From: Flavobacterium cupriresistens
GTDB lineage: Bacteria; Bacteroidota; Bacteroidia; Flavobacteriales; Flavobacteriaceae
Length of the DNA stretch: 64,000 nt
Assembly (NCBI RefSeq): GCF_020911925.1
Contig: NZ_CP087134.1
Span: 1,922,001-1,986,000 of the forward strand
Reading direction: 5' to 3'
Both the position numbers and the translations under genes were made by a program. This document shows, one piece after another, positions 1-8,582 of the stretch. The first letter of the stretch is position 1. The number at the start of each line of letters is the position of its first letter. The notes below the pieces were generated by a model, which worked only from the letters and a program-made list of their open reading frames with translations, did not search any database and had not been told where the DNA came from.

Positions 1-73
1 TTGTTATATATTGGCGAAAATAAGATTTATCGTCCTAAAAAATAACATGTTTTCTTTTTTTGTTTGAGATGAA

Positions 74-105
74 TAAAAAAAGCCTCAGAAAAATTCCCGA
101 GGCTT
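74..105 (-). terminator. Rho-independent terminator of the NTF2-like gene
   Basis: On the minus strand a stem AAGCCTC / GAGGCTT closes a loop of about 12 bases and is followed by a run of T (plus-strand A at 74-80). It lies 37 bases past the stop of the gene ending at 142. Seen directly; function inferred from shape. Confidence 0.75.
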
Positions 106-141
106 CCATTTATGTAATTTGGTCTTGATGAGGTTAGTTCT

Positions 142-591
142 TTATTGTTGTCTGCTGATGTCATTAAATTCCCAAAGCACATTGATGATCTTCCATACCC
201 CGTTGATTTTAACGAGATGCATATAATCAATCCATTCATCGGCAATTAATTTTACAGAAGCAGTTCGTTCTGAAACATCAAGCAGTCTGACCTCCTTTTT
301 GGGTGTAGTAGGAAACTTATCCCCGTTTTTGTTGTAGCTTTCTGCAAGCAGGACCATAGATTCTGTCGTGGTTTCGCGAACGTAATCTTTGCCGGTAGCT
401 TTGTCTTTCCAAAAGGTTCGTTTGACCATTCTTGGGTGTAGTGCCTGTTCCATTTGTTTGGGATTTGGTACCTGTTGCGATTCGATGTAATCAAGAGCAG
501 CTCTTTTTATTGCCAGGCTGTCTTGTTTGGTCTGTCCGGAAATATAGCTGCTGATTAAAAATAAGGCAAAACAAATAAGGGATTGTTTCAT
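142..591 (-). CDS. Secreted NTF2-like / putative lumazine-binding family protein
   Basis: A 149-residue protein with an N-terminal signal peptide (residues 1-19, hydrophobic core ICFALFLISSYISG). The rest fits the small SnoaL/NTF2-like cone fold annotated as putative lumazine-binding: an N-terminal helix with DSLAIKRAALDYIES, a middle segment with the HPRMVKR motif and a C-terminal strand ending VNGVWKIINVLWEF, which is typical of these proteins. Such proteins are usually exported and have no proven reaction, so the function stays open. It is a single gene with its own terminator downstream; the aminotransferase gene downstream of its start region is read separately. Confidence 0.7.
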   Translation of the reverse strand: MKQSLICFALFLISSYISGQTKQDSLAIKRAALDYIESQQVPNPKQMEQALHPRMVKRTFWKDKATGKDYVRETTTESMVLLAESYNKNGDKFPTTPKKEVRLLDVSERTASVKLIADEWIDYMHLVKINGVWKIINVLWEFNDISRQQ

Positions 592-759
592 AGTTAGTTA
601 GGTTGGTTTAGTTGTTGTTTTTAGTTTTATGAGATTTAGATTGTTAGTATTGGAAGGGCTCTTGCATCCTATTATAATTGGCTAAGATTAGGGAATGTCC
701 TTGTATTTTGTTTTCAAATATAGGACTATAATTTTGTCTAATTTTCAAATGAAATGTTA

Positions 760-794
760 ACAAAAAAAAGCCTCAGGAAATTTTCCTGAGGCTT
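760..794 (-). terminator. Rho-independent terminator of the aminotransferase gene
   Basis: The near-perfect palindrome at 768-794 (AAGCCTCAGGAAA arm) is followed on the minus strand by eight or more T (plus-strand A at 762-769). It lies just past the stop of the gene ending at 818. Its AAGCCTC stem is the same as in the terminator at 74-105. Confidence 0.85.
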
Positions 795-817
795 CATTTA
801 TAGCATTAGAATCGTGA

Positions 818-2008
818 TTAAGCAGCTAAAGCTTCTTTGATTCTGCGTAAGGCTTCTTTTAAAATATCGTTGCTTGTTGCATAAGAAAAACGAATACAAT
901 TTGGATTTCCAAAAGCATCACCTGTTACAGTTGCTACGTTTGCTTCTGATAAAAGATACATTGATAAATCGTTTGCATCTTTAATTTCAGTTCCTCTTAA
1001 AGTTTTTCCGAAGAAAGAAGAAACATCAGGGAAAACGTAAAATGCACCTTCCGGAACGTTGATTTTTACACCTGGAATTTCTTTTAATAATCCAACCACT
1101 AAATCTCTACGACCGTGGAAAGCCTGAACCATTTCGTTTAATACACTAGGATCAGCATCTACTGCAGTAATTGTAGCACGTTGCGCAATACTGTTTGCTC
1201 CACTGGTTACTTGTCCTTGGATTTTGGTACATGCTTTTGCGATGAATTCCGGAGCTCCGATGTAACCGATTCTCCATCCTGTCATTGCGAATGCTTTTGC
1301 AACTCCATTTACCGTAATTGTTCTTTCTAACATTCCCGGGATTGAACCGATACTGCAGAAAGTTCCTGAGAAATTGATGTGCTCATAAATCTCATCAGCC
1401 ACAACATATATATTAGGGTGTTTTTCTAAAACTTTTGCCAAAGCAGTTAACTCTTCTCTGCTGTAAACAGATCCACTTGGGTTACAAGGAGAACTGAACC
1501 ACATCATTTTTGTTTTTGGCGTGATAGCAGCTTCTAATTGCTCAGGTGTAATTTTGAAATCAGTATCTACAGACGTTGGAACTTCAACAGGAACTCCACC
1601 AGAAAGTTTCACAATTTCGAAATAACTCACCCAGTAAGGAGCAGGTAAAATAACCTCGTCACCTTCGTTTAACATTACTTGAGCAATGTTGTATAAAGAT
1701 TGTTTTGCTCCTGTAGAAACTACAATTTGAGAAGGTTTGTATTCTAAACCATTGTCTCTTTTGAATTTTCTGCAAACAGCTTCTTTTAATTCCTGGTATC
1801 CGTCAACCGGAGAATAAGTACTGTAGTTTTCGTCTATTGCTTTTTTAGCGGCTTCTTTAATAAAATCAGGAGTATTAAAGTCAGGTTCTCCTAAACTTAA
1901 ACTGATGATATCTTTTCCTTGCGCTTTTAATTCGCGTGCTAAAGCAGCCATTGCTAATGTTTGTGAAGTCGCTAAGTTGTTGATTCTGTCCGAAAGAATA
2001 TGATTCAT
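818..2008 (-). CDS. aspC: PLP-dependent aminotransferase, aspartate aminotransferase type
   Basis: A 396-residue class I/II fold-type I aminotransferase, the usual length for Thermus-type AspC. Visible motifs are SLGEPDF near residue 38, the PLP-contacting block VVADEIYEH (Asp205, Tyr208), the Schiff-base lysine in NGVAKAFAMTGWRIGY (Lys238) and SSPCNPSG (residues 172-179), whose Asn binds the cofactor ring. It probably moves the amino group between aspartate and 2-oxoglutarate in the cytosol; related enzymes also act on prephenate or other amino acids, so exact substrate is inferred. It has its own terminator and stands alone, with the desaturase gene upstream on the same strand. Confidence 0.85.
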   Translation of the reverse strand: MNHILSDRINNLATSQTLAMAALARELKAQGKDIISLSLGEPDFNTPDFIKEAAKKAIDENYSTYSPVDGYQELKEAVCRKFKRDNGLEYKPSQIVVSTGAKQSLYNIAQVMLNEGDEVILPAPYWVSYFEIVKLSGGVPVEVPTSVDTDFKITPEQLEAAITPKTKMMWFSSPCNPSGSVYSREELTALAKVLEKHPNIYVVADEIYEHINFSGTFCSIGSIPGMLERTITVNGVAKAFAMTGWRIGYIGAPEFIAKACTKIQGQVTSGANSIAQRATITAVDADPSVLNEMVQAFHGRRDLVVGLLKEIPGVKINVPEGAFYVFPDVSSFFGKTLRGTEIKDANDLSMYLLSEANVATVTGDAFGNPNCIRFSYATSNDILKEALRRIKEALAA

Positions 2009-2081
2009 TATAAAAATTTTGAGTATCCTTAATTTTCTAAGCTGGTTAAGGAAGGTTAATTATTAATAGATTTTTTTAGTT

Positions 2082-3179
2082 TTATACCGATAATTCAGGT
2101 TTCATTCCAAGATCACGCAAATGTTTGAAGTGAGCAATAACTGCACTTGTCATTGTTTTGTACTCGTAATAAGGCAAGTTGCATTCTTTGGCAGTCTCTT
2201 TTACGATTTTTGCAATTTTACCATAGTGAATGTGACTGATATTTGGAAAAATATGGTGTTCGATTTGGTGATTTAATCCACCGGTGTACCAGTTTACGAT
2301 AGCATTTTTAGGTGCGAAATTAGTTGTCGTAAACAATTGGTGAATGGCCCAGGTATTGTCCATTTCTCCTAACTCGTTTGGAGAAGGGTTTGTAGTTTCT
2401 TCTACAACATGCGCTAATTGAAAAACAACACTCAAAATTAATCCGGCTGTATAATGCATTACGAAGAAACCAATTAAAACTTTCCACCAGGTAATTCCAA
2501 TTACGATCGGTAAAACGATCCAAATGGAAACATAAATAACTTTAGTGATAATTAAAGTAGTCCAAAGTATTTTAGGGTTTTTAAGTTCGCCGTAAGATAA
2601 TTTTCTTTTAAGGTAACGTTTCATTTGTTTGAAATCGGTTGTGATTGCCCAATTGAAAGTCAATAAACCGTATAAGAAGACAGAATAATAATGTTGAAAA
2701 CGATGAAAACTATGCCATTTTGCATCTTTGGTAAAACGGATAATTCTTCCTGCATCTAAATCTTCATCATGTCCCGGAATGTTCGTATACGTATGGTGTA
2801 AAACATTATGTTGTACCTGCCAGTTGTAAACGTTTCCTGCCAAAACATAAATAGTTCCACCCATAAACTTGTTGATCCAGGTTTTATTAGAGTACGAACC
2901 GTGATTTCCGTCGTGCATCACATTCATTCCAATACCTGCCATTCCAATACCGATCACGATAGATAGAAGTAACATAACCCAAAACGGCATATTTAGTGTT
3001 AGGATTAAAAAATACGGCGTCAGGAATACAGCAAAGAGAATAACCGCTTTTAAGTGCAGCTTCCAGTTTCCGGTTTTTTGGATATTGTTGTCCTTGAAGT
3101 AATTGTTAACCCGAGAGTTAAGGGTTCTGAAAAACTTCAGATTGTCTTGCCTTGCAAAAGTAGGTGCAGTGTTATTCAT
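2082..3179 (-). CDS. Membrane fatty acid desaturase (acyl-lipid/acyl-CoA type)
   Basis: A 365-residue integral membrane di-iron desaturase. All three histidine boxes are present: HDGNH at 89-93, HNVLHH at 124-129 and HQIEHH at 304-309. The HQIEHH form of the third box is typical of front-end (delta-5/delta-6-like) desaturases, but no cytochrome b5 domain is fused. Hydrophobic segments lie around 45-85, 105-118, 170-185 and 205-255. It should introduce a double bond into membrane acyl chains, using electrons from a separate ferredoxin or b5-type donor. It diverges from rsmG across 107 bases that hold a promoter for each direction. Confidence 0.88.
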   Translation of the reverse strand: MNNTAPTFARQDNLKFFRTLNSRVNNYFKDNNIQKTGNWKLHLKAVILFAVFLTPYFLILTLNMPFWVMLLLSIVIGIGMAGIGMNVMHDGNHGSYSNKTWINKFMGGTIYVLAGNVYNWQVQHNVLHHTYTNIPGHDEDLDAGRIIRFTKDAKWHSFHRFQHYYSVFLYGLLTFNWAITTDFKQMKRYLKRKLSYGELKNPKILWTTLIITKVIYVSIWIVLPIVIGITWWKVLIGFFVMHYTAGLILSVVFQLAHVVEETTNPSPNELGEMDNTWAIHQLFTTTNFAPKNAIVNWYTGGLNHQIEHHIFPNISHIHYGKIAKIVKETAKECNLPYYEYKTMTSAVIAHFKHLRDLGMKPELSV

Positions 3180-3198
3180 AATTAATTTAAATAGGCTT

Positions 3199-3206
3199 CA
3201 AAGGTA
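3199..3206 (-). promoter_or_regulatory. -7 box of the desaturase promoter
   Basis: Minus strand reads TACCTTTG, matching the Bacteroidota -7 consensus TANNTTTG. A TTTG that could be the -33 box lies about 22 bases upstream (complement of 3229-3232). Position fits the start codon at 3179. Confidence 0.55.
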
Positions 3207-3262
3207 ATTATTATAAATTTTCAATTTACAAAATTGAGTTAAATATTTCAATCGTAAAGTAT

Positions 3263-3270
3263 TACTTTTG
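3263..3270 (+). promoter_or_regulatory. -7 box of the rsmG promoter
   Basis: TACTTTTG matches TANNTTTG and lies 16 bases before the rsmG start codon. No convincing -33 box is seen at normal spacing, so this rests on the -7 element alone. Confidence 0.45.
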
Positions 3271-3286
3271 TTAAAAAATTAGAGCA

Positions 3287-3916
3287 ATGGATGAGATTCT
3301 GAAATATTTTCCTGATTTGACCGACATTCAAATCGAACAATTTCAAAAATTAGATTTTTTATACCACGATTGGAATGAAAAAATCAATGTTATTTCGCGC
3401 AAAGATATTGATGCCTTATATACAAAACACGTTTTGCATTCGCTTGGAATAGCAAAAATCATGAAGTTTGAACCCGGAACAACCGTTCTGGATGTTGGAA
3501 CCGGAGGTGGATTCCCTGGAATTCCCCTGGCGATTCTTTTTCCCGAAACCCGTTTTTATTTGATTGACGTTATCGCAAAAAAAATAAAAGTAGTTCAGGG
3601 AGTTGTAGATGCCTTAGAATTAAAAAATGTAAAAGCAGAACAATTACGTGCTGAAAATGCAAAAGGAGATTTCGATTTTATTGTGAGTCGTGCGGTAACC
3701 AATATGCCGGATTTTGTTTCCTGGATCAAAAATAAAATTAAAAAACAACACAAACATGCCTTGAAAAATGGAATCCTTTACCTAAAAGGAGGAGATTTGA
3801 CCGAAGAATTGAAAGATTTTCCGGGGGCTACTTTATATGATTTGTCTACAATTTTTGAAGATGAGTTTTTCGAAACTAAAAAAGTAGTGCATTTGCCGTT
3901 GAAGTTTAAGGCTTAG
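3287..3916 (+). CDS. rsmG: 16S rRNA (guanine527-N7)-methyltransferase RsmG (GidB)
   Basis: A 209-residue protein, full length for the family. It has the Rossmann SAM-binding motif VLDVGTGGGFPGIPLA (about 67-82), the acidic strand end LIDVIAKK and the RsmG signature around ISRAVTNM. RsmG methylates N7 of G527 in the 530 loop of 16S rRNA using SAM; its loss gives low-level streptomycin resistance in other bacteria. Transcribed alone, followed by a 7-bp repeat and a terminator that overlaps the end of the convergent response regulator gene. Confidence 0.95.
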   Translation: MDEILKYFPDLTDIQIEQFQKLDFLYHDWNEKINVISRKDIDALYTKHVLHSLGIAKIMKFEPGTTVLDVGTGGGFPGIPLAILFPETRFYLIDVIAKKIKVVQGVVDALELKNVKAEQLRAENAKGDFDFIVSRAVTNMPDFVSWIKNKIKKQHKHALKNGILYLKGGDLTEELKDFPGATLYDLSTIFEDEFFETKKVVHLPLKFKA

Positions 3917-3933
3917 GGCTTTTTGTTTTAAAA

Positions 3934-3969
3934 GTTTCAAGTTTCAAGTTTCAGGTTTGAAAGTTTCAA
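3934..3969 (+). repeat. Tandem 7-bp repeat GTTTCAA, about five copies
   Basis: Units at 3934, 3941, 3948 (GTTTCAG) and 3955 (GTTTGAA), plus a last one at 3963. It lies between the rsmG stop and its terminator. Confidence 0.8.
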
Positions 3970-3970
3970 G

Positions 3971-3996
3971 AGTCCGGGTTTCGATCCGGATTTTTT
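3971..3996 (+). terminator. Probable terminator of rsmG
   Basis: A 6-7 bp GC-rich stem (AGTCCGG / CCGGATT) is followed directly by six T on the plus strand. Its T tract runs into the end of the convergent gene that stops at 3995. Confidence 0.65.
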
Positions 3997-4699
3997 ATTT
4001 TAGAATGTTTGCGTCCAGATGATGTAGCCAGTTTTCTTTGTAGCTGTTTCCAATTGGGATTTCTGTGCCGTTTAGCTCTACTTCATTTTTAGAATAGGCG
4101 GTTAGTTTTTGTGTTTGAATAATATAAGAACGATGAATCCGCACAAAATTTGGACCCAACAGTTTTTCAAAAACCGAAATATTCTGTTTAATGTGATGTG
4201 ATTTTCCGTTTTCAAGATGAATGGTAATGTAATCTTTAAGGCTTTCGACATACAAAATTTCATCCAATACAATCTTGATGTTTTTACTTCCGCTTGCTAC
4301 AAAAATGTGGTTATCTGTTGTTGGTTTTGTTTCCTTTTTTGGAAGTTGTAGCTGTTTGAATTTTTCTATTGAAACAAAGAAGCGATCAAAAGTAATTGGC
4401 TTTAACAAATAATCAATCACATTAAGTTCATAACCTTCTATGGCGTATTCTCTGTAAGCTGTAGTAAAAATTACTTTCGGAGGATTTTTTAATTTCTTCA
4501 AAAAATCATTTCCTTTTAGTAAAGGCATTTCAATATCCAGAAAAATTAAATCGATGGTATTGGTTTCTAAAAAAGAATACGCTTTCAGTGCATTTTCGAA
4601 AGAGGCTATTAATTCAAAACTTTCGAAATTGACCAAATGAGAAGTTATTAATTCTCTGGCTAATGGTTCGTCGTCAACGATTATGCATTTGTATTTCAT
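3995..4699 (-). CDS. LytTR-family response regulator (LytR/AlgR type)
   Basis: A 234-residue two-domain regulator. Residues 1 to about 117 form a receiver: acidic pair VDDE near 8-11, phospho-acceptor Asp55 in LIFLD, the TTAYREYA switch region and a conserved Lys in LLKPI. Residues 130-230 form a LytTR DNA-binding domain (ILYVESLKDYITIHL, then VRIHRSYIIQ). Its partner is the histidine kinase directly upstream on the same strand, 28 bases away, so the pair is one transcription unit. Target genes are not evident; the SMP-30-like gene is the nearest non-regulatory gene. Confidence 0.9.
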   Translation of the reverse strand: MKYKCIIVDDEPLARELITSHLVNFESFELIASFENALKAYSFLETNTIDLIFLDIEMPLLKGNDFLKKLKNPPKVIFTTAYREYAIEGYELNVIDYLLKPITFDRFFVSIEKFKQLQLPKKETKPTTDNHIFVASGSKNIKIVLDEILYVESLKDYITIHLENGKSHHIKQNISVFEKLLGPNFVRIHRSYIIQTQKLTAYSKNEVELNGTEIPIGNSYKENWLHHLDANILK

Positions 4700-4727
4700 T
4701 CAATTAAAGAATAAATGGTTTTAAAAT

Positions 4728-5780
4728 CTAAAGATAAAGACAAAGTTTTACTTTAAAATTAGTTTTCGTTTCTTCGATTTCCAGTTGGTGTTTTTTAGGG
4801 TATAACAAGTCCAATTGCTTTCGGACATTCACTAAACCAATTTGAGATTTGTTTGAAACGGATGCGAACTCATTTTGAGGTTTCGTGTTTTCAATACAAA
4901 AAATAATTTGGTTCTTTTTGCAGACTAAATTAAGTTGAATTTTTGCTTTTTGAGTTTCATTTACAACTCCGTGTTTAAAGGCATTCTCGATAAAAGTCAA
5001 TAGTATTAAGGGAGAAATTTTGTTGTTTTCAAGGATGTCTTTTGTAAATGAAATGTCTAATCGGTTTTCATCGTAACGAAGTTTTTCCAGCGCAATGTAA
5101 TTTTCAATTAGAGTAATTTCTTTTTCTATCGAAACATAATCATCAGTGCAACGGTATAAAACAAAATCCAGAATTTCAGATAATTTTGCAATTACTTCAG
5201 GTGCTTTATCGTCTTTTTTTAAAGTTAAAGTGTATAAATTATTTAACGTATTAAAAAGAAAATGAGGATTCAATTGGTTTTTTAAAACCTTCAGTTCCAT
5301 TGATTTTTTCTCTTCTTCCAGTTTTAACAGGCGTTGTTGTTTTCGATTAAAACTTATAAATCCCAGAATTATAATCGGATAGGTAATAAAAGAGAATTCT
5401 CTGAAAATTAGTGTAAAAGAAGTTAATCTTTCCGGAACTGACATTTTATGTCCGAGCCAATCATCAAAGAAACCCGGGAATTTAGGCTCTAAATAATAAT
5501 ATTTTAAAATCATCAAAAGGGCAAAAACAAGATAGAGCCAGCCTACTGCGCAAAACAGAAAAACGAAGTACTTCTTTTTGTTAAGTGTTTGAGGAATAAT
5601 CCAATAAATTAAGCCATAGGCAACAATTACTTGTGCTAAAATTTTCCAACTGTAAACGAAAGTAAAATCGTAATAAGTAGTGTCGTTGGACTTTGAATTA
5701 ATGTATAAAAGCAAAAAAGAAATCCAATAAACACAATGAAGGAGAATTCTTTTTATATCGAGGTTCTTCAAAAAAAGCAT
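4728..5780 (-). CDS. LytS-type sensor histidine kinase (His_kinase family)
   Basis: About 350 residues. The start is taken at MLFLKNLDIKR (5780) rather than seven codons upstream, since MPQLKPP reads like leader. Four hydrophobic segments fill the first 150 residues, followed by a short charged coiled coil (RKQQRLLKLEEEKKSMEL). Then comes the phosphorylation motif QLNPHFLFNTLNNL, with His173 counted from the chosen start, and a HATPase_c domain with ENAFKHG and a QIGLVNVRKQL lid. It should phosphorylate the LytTR regulator encoded next. No extracellular ligand domain is recognisable, so the signal is unknown. Confidence 0.88.
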   Translation of the reverse strand: MLFLKNLDIKRILLHCVYWISFLLLYINSKSNDTTYYDFTFVYSWKILAQVIVAYGLIYWIIPQTLNKKKYFVFLFCAVGWLYLVFALLMILKYYYLEPKFPGFFDDWLGHKMSVPERLTSFTLIFREFSFITYPIIILGFISFNRKQQRLLKLEEEKKSMELKVLKNQLNPHFLFNTLNNLYTLTLKKDDKAPEVIAKLSEILDFVLYRCTDDYVSIEKEITLIENYIALEKLRYDENRLDISFTKDILENNKISPLILLTFIENAFKHGVVNETQKAKIQLNLVCKKNQIIFCIENTKPQNEFASVSNKSQIGLVNVRKQLDLLYPKKHQLEIEETKTNFKVKLCLYL

Positions 5781-5988
5781 AGGTGGTTTTAATTGCGGCA
5801 AGATACTAAAATATAGGGGAGGGCTTGATTTCTTAAGATAAATAATAGCCTTTAGGTGCTGAAAATTAACTTTCAGCGTACGAATGATGCATTCCTTGAA
5901 AATTTATTATTTGAATGCAGAAAGTGTCTTTTCATCAGCACCAAAAACAGCGGAATTGTTTTGCAATTATATTCGCTTAAAATAAGAA

Positions 5989-6045
5989 ATGATGATCAAG
6001 TTTATTCTGCTGTTAGTTTTATTTCTGGGAAGTAAACTAAAATAA
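5989..6045 (+). CDS. Possible 18-residue hydrophobic peptide or leader remnant
   Basis: Within the 308-base gap between the histidine kinase and the SMP-30-like gene, ATG at 5989 opens an 18-codon frame, MMIKFILLLVLFLGSKLK, ending at TAA 6043-6045. It looks like a bare signal or membrane segment and lies 43 bases before the next gene on the same strand. It could be a small membrane peptide, a translated leader or a remnant of a secreted protein gene. Nothing else is seen in this gap. Evidence is only frame and composition. Confidence 0.25.
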   Translation: MMIKFILLLVLFLGSKLK

Positions 6046-6088
6046 AAACGGAATTTAGAAAGCCGAAAATAATTAAATTTTAAATAGA

Positions 6089-7249
6089 ATGAAAAAAATA
6101 ATTACAACGACAATTGGTGTTTTGATTTTAGCGGGAACTCCAAATTTATTTGCCCAAAAGGACAGAAAAGAGATTTTGTATCGTGAAGATGCAAGATTTA
6201 AAGGATCCGATTTGTCTACAGAGAGGACCAAACAGAGAATACTGTATAGCGAAACTTCAAAAGTAATAAAACCAATCTTATTTGCAGACTTAGGAGAAAC
6301 CTGCACCACTCCGGACGGAATGGCTTTGGATAAAAATGGGAATTTATACTTGTCTGTTACCAACCCAACTTCATTTGAAAAATTCGGAAGTAAAATTCTG
6401 ATTTTTGATAAAAATGACAAACCGATGACCTGGTTTGATCAATTACCAGTGCATCCGGTGACAAAAAGGGTGCATCCTATGGGAATGGAGTTTGGTCCGG
6501 ACGGGAATCTATATGTAGTAGACAACCAATGTTTTGCAAGACAAGCGGATGCTTCAAGATTAATTAGAGTCATAGTGAAAAATGGAAAACCGGTCAATGC
6601 GGAAGTTTTGGTGGAAGGATTCAATTTTTCTGATGGACTTCGGTGGTCTAAAAACCGCATTTACATTACCGATGCTTCATTTAATAAAGGGGAAGAAAGC
6701 GGTATTTATAGTTTTTCGCTTGACGAATTAAACAAAGATAAAATTATACTGGATGCTTCAAATAAGGAAAAGTATCTCATCAGTACTTTTACTTTAAAAC
6801 CCGGGACTGCAAAACACTCACTCGGAATTGACGGAATTGCATTTGATAAAAATGGGAATTTGTATGGAGGTAGTTTTGGTGACGGTGTGATTACTAAAAT
6901 TGAGTTTTTTAATGATGGGAAAGTAAAATCTAAAAAAGTTGTTTTTGATTCGGATCAGTTAAAATGCTGTGATGGCTTTTTTTATGATGAGAACAGAAAC
7001 TCTATTTTCATTGCCAATTATGATAACAATAGTGTGCATCAATTAAACTTAAATACCAATACTATTTCTTTGATTTGGGAGAATGAAAATGCAGATGGTT
7101 CAGACGGGCAATTGGATAATCCTTGTGAAACTATTATTTACAAAGGCAAATTGCTGGTTGTGAATTATGATACTTTTGAAGGAGTAAAAAATATCGGAAC
7201 AGATCCTTTTCACACCATTTCAAGTTTTGATTTGGAGGGTTTAAAATAA
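6089..7249 (+). CDS. Secreted SMP-30/gluconolactonase-like beta-propeller protein
   Basis: A 386-residue protein with a signal peptide (residues 1-22, cleavage near LFAQ). The mature part has repeated beta-propeller blades of the NHL/SMP-30 type: PDGMALDKNGNLYLS, MGMEFGPDGNLYVVD, DGIAFDKNGNLYGG and a late DGFFYDENRNSIFIAN. SMP-30/gluconolactonase/LRE proteins hydrolyse sugar lactones or organophosphates with a bound divalent metal, but the precise substrate cannot be read here. It probably acts in the periplasm or outside the cell. It diverges from the histidine kinase gene and is followed by a bidirectional hairpin. Confidence 0.75.
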   Translation: MKKIITTTIGVLILAGTPNLFAQKDRKEILYREDARFKGSDLSTERTKQRILYSETSKVIKPILFADLGETCTTPDGMALDKNGNLYLSVTNPTSFEKFGSKILIFDKNDKPMTWFDQLPVHPVTKRVHPMGMEFGPDGNLYVVDNQCFARQADASRLIRVIVKNGKPVNAEVLVEGFNFSDGLRWSKNRIYITDASFNKGEESGIYSFSLDELNKDKIILDASNKEKYLISTFTLKPGTAKHSLGIDGIAFDKNGNLYGGSFGDGVITKIEFFNDGKVKSKKVVFDSDQLKCCDGFFYDENRNSIFIANYDNNSVHQLNLNTNTISLIWENENADGSDGQLDNPCETIIYKGKLLVVNYDTFEGVKNIGTDPFHTISSFDLEGLK

Positions 7250-7260
7250 AATTCAAAATA

Positions 7261-7296
7261 AGACCACAAGTATTTCCTCTAAAATACTTGTGGTCT
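7261..7296. terminator. Bidirectional hairpin between convergent genes
   Basis: A perfect 15-bp stem (AGACCACAAGTATTT and its complement) with a 6-base loop lies between the stop codons of convergent genes at 7249 and 7352. It lacks a long T tract, so termination is inferred from stem strength and location. Confidence 0.6.
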
Positions 7297-7351
7297 CTAT
7301 ATAAAGATTACTTACAATCTCGAAAGTTAGATTTTTCTATATTCCCATTAA

Positions 7352-8083
7352 TCAGGCGGTCGCAAGTTCCTTTTTAGCAAGACAGAACTTGTTTTTGATT
7401 AAATCAATATTTGAAATAAATTCACGTAAGGCAAGTCTTGAAGCGGCATCGCTATATTTAAAATTAGGATTGAAGAAAAATTCACGGCAAATTACAGGCT
7501 CTGTTGTAAAATCATAAGGAGTCATTTCTGAGCGTTCTGTTTGGTGATTTCCAATTGGAAATAAAGAGGTAAGTTCAAATAGCGAATTCATAAACCAGCT
7601 GTCAAATACTTTCTGTTTAGGTGTAATGTGGCGCACCAACAATACTAAACCGACTAATTCACTTTGTAATAAATCAGATCCTTTTCGGTACTTCATATCG
7701 ATCATTTTTACATGTACAAGCGCAACCCATATTGGACCTTTTACATAACTGTATGCCAGATATTTTAGATTGGGATCAAAAATTAGCGGTTTAGTGTTTT
7801 CGTGATTTTCTATAGAGCACCAAAGAGATTCAATACGTTGCATTAGATCATCAAACAGTATCGTATGTTTTTTAAAACGCCAATAGACCCATTCAAGCAA
7901 GGCAGCAGCAAGGGCTAATGAAGCTTTTTGATTCAGTCTGTTGAGTGTGATTTCCAATTCTTCATTTGTTTGAAGGGGATCGAATAGTTTCTCTATTACC
8001 CGATCATTCCATTTGTAATCCAGGGTACTGGTAATACATTTTGATTCAATAATTATTGGTGGAATATTTTTTATGTTTTTCAT
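7352..8083 (-). CDS. Uncharacterised protein, paralogue of the protein at 15888-16622
   Basis: About 243 residues from the chosen start MKNIKNIPP, which aligns with the start of its paralogue MKNLTKPP; a longer frame adds 16 residues. I do not recognise the family. No signal peptide or membrane segment; a soluble, helix-rich protein is suggested. Blocks shared with the paralogue include DYKWND, LEWVYWRFK, GLVLLVRHITP (GLVLTVRHLTP in the other) and EPVICREFFF near the C-terminus. The two copies enclose a two-component system and two secreted hydrolases, but no functional link is shown. Confidence 0.6.
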   Translation of the reverse strand: MKNIKNIPPIIIESKCITSTLDYKWNDRVIEKLFDPLQTNEELEITLNRLNQKASLALAAALLEWVYWRFKKHTILFDDLMQRIESLWCSIENHENTKPLIFDPNLKYLAYSYVKGPIWVALVHVKMIDMKYRKGSDLLQSELVGLVLLVRHITPKQKVFDSWFMNSLFELTSLFPIGNHQTERSEMTPYDFTTEPVICREFFFNPNFKYSDAASRLALREFISNIDLIKNKFCLAKKELATA

Positions 8084-8582
8084 TTTCAATAGATTATAAT
8101 TAACATCTTTTTCTAAGTTTTGGATTAACATTAAATAGTTTTATAAATGCGTTCTTACCTAATGACAAAATTATTATATCCTGAATTTGAAAGGGCTTTG
8201 ATAAGTTTTAAAAGTAATAGAATAAGGTTTTTGTGGTTTGTATGTTGTTAACTATCAACAGGGTAGTAAAGATGTTTCGTTTTTGTTTCGCAAAAGATAA
8301 CGGATGAATTTTGCTAATGGTGTAAGATCTTGTAATTCATTATTTTAAATGAATTGGGACTTTAAATGAACAGTGTGCTCTTTTAGGATTTATAAAAATT
8401 ATTAGGGTCAATGTAGTATTCGTTTTAGTGGTAGTGTAGAAATTGTCGTCTGTTTTTTGTGTTTGAATCGTATAATTAACAAAAGAATGTCGTTTGTCGA
8501 CTATTATTTTTCGTTCGTGTACTTTTATTTGCGCCATCTGTAATAGAGAGATATCTTTACTACAGCAACAACCACTTTTATA
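8084..8582. other. Intergenic region between divergent genes, no gene seen
   Basis: The 499 bases between the unknown paralogue and the histidine kinase must hold both promoters. Minus-strand TAATTTTG (complement of 8166-8173) fits the -7 consensus for the leftward gene; no clear match was found for the rightward gene. The only frame, about 65 codons on the minus strand, has no convincing features. No strong hairpin or repeat was noticed. Confidence 0.5.

Noticed and set aside
27..245. 72-codon minus-strand frame overlapping the NTF2-like gene end
   Set aside because: It overlaps the real gene and its terminator, and has no domain or signal.
8340..8537. 65-codon minus-strand frame in the gap before the second histidine kinase
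   Set aside because: No homologous motif, low complexity and no support from a promoter or neighbours.
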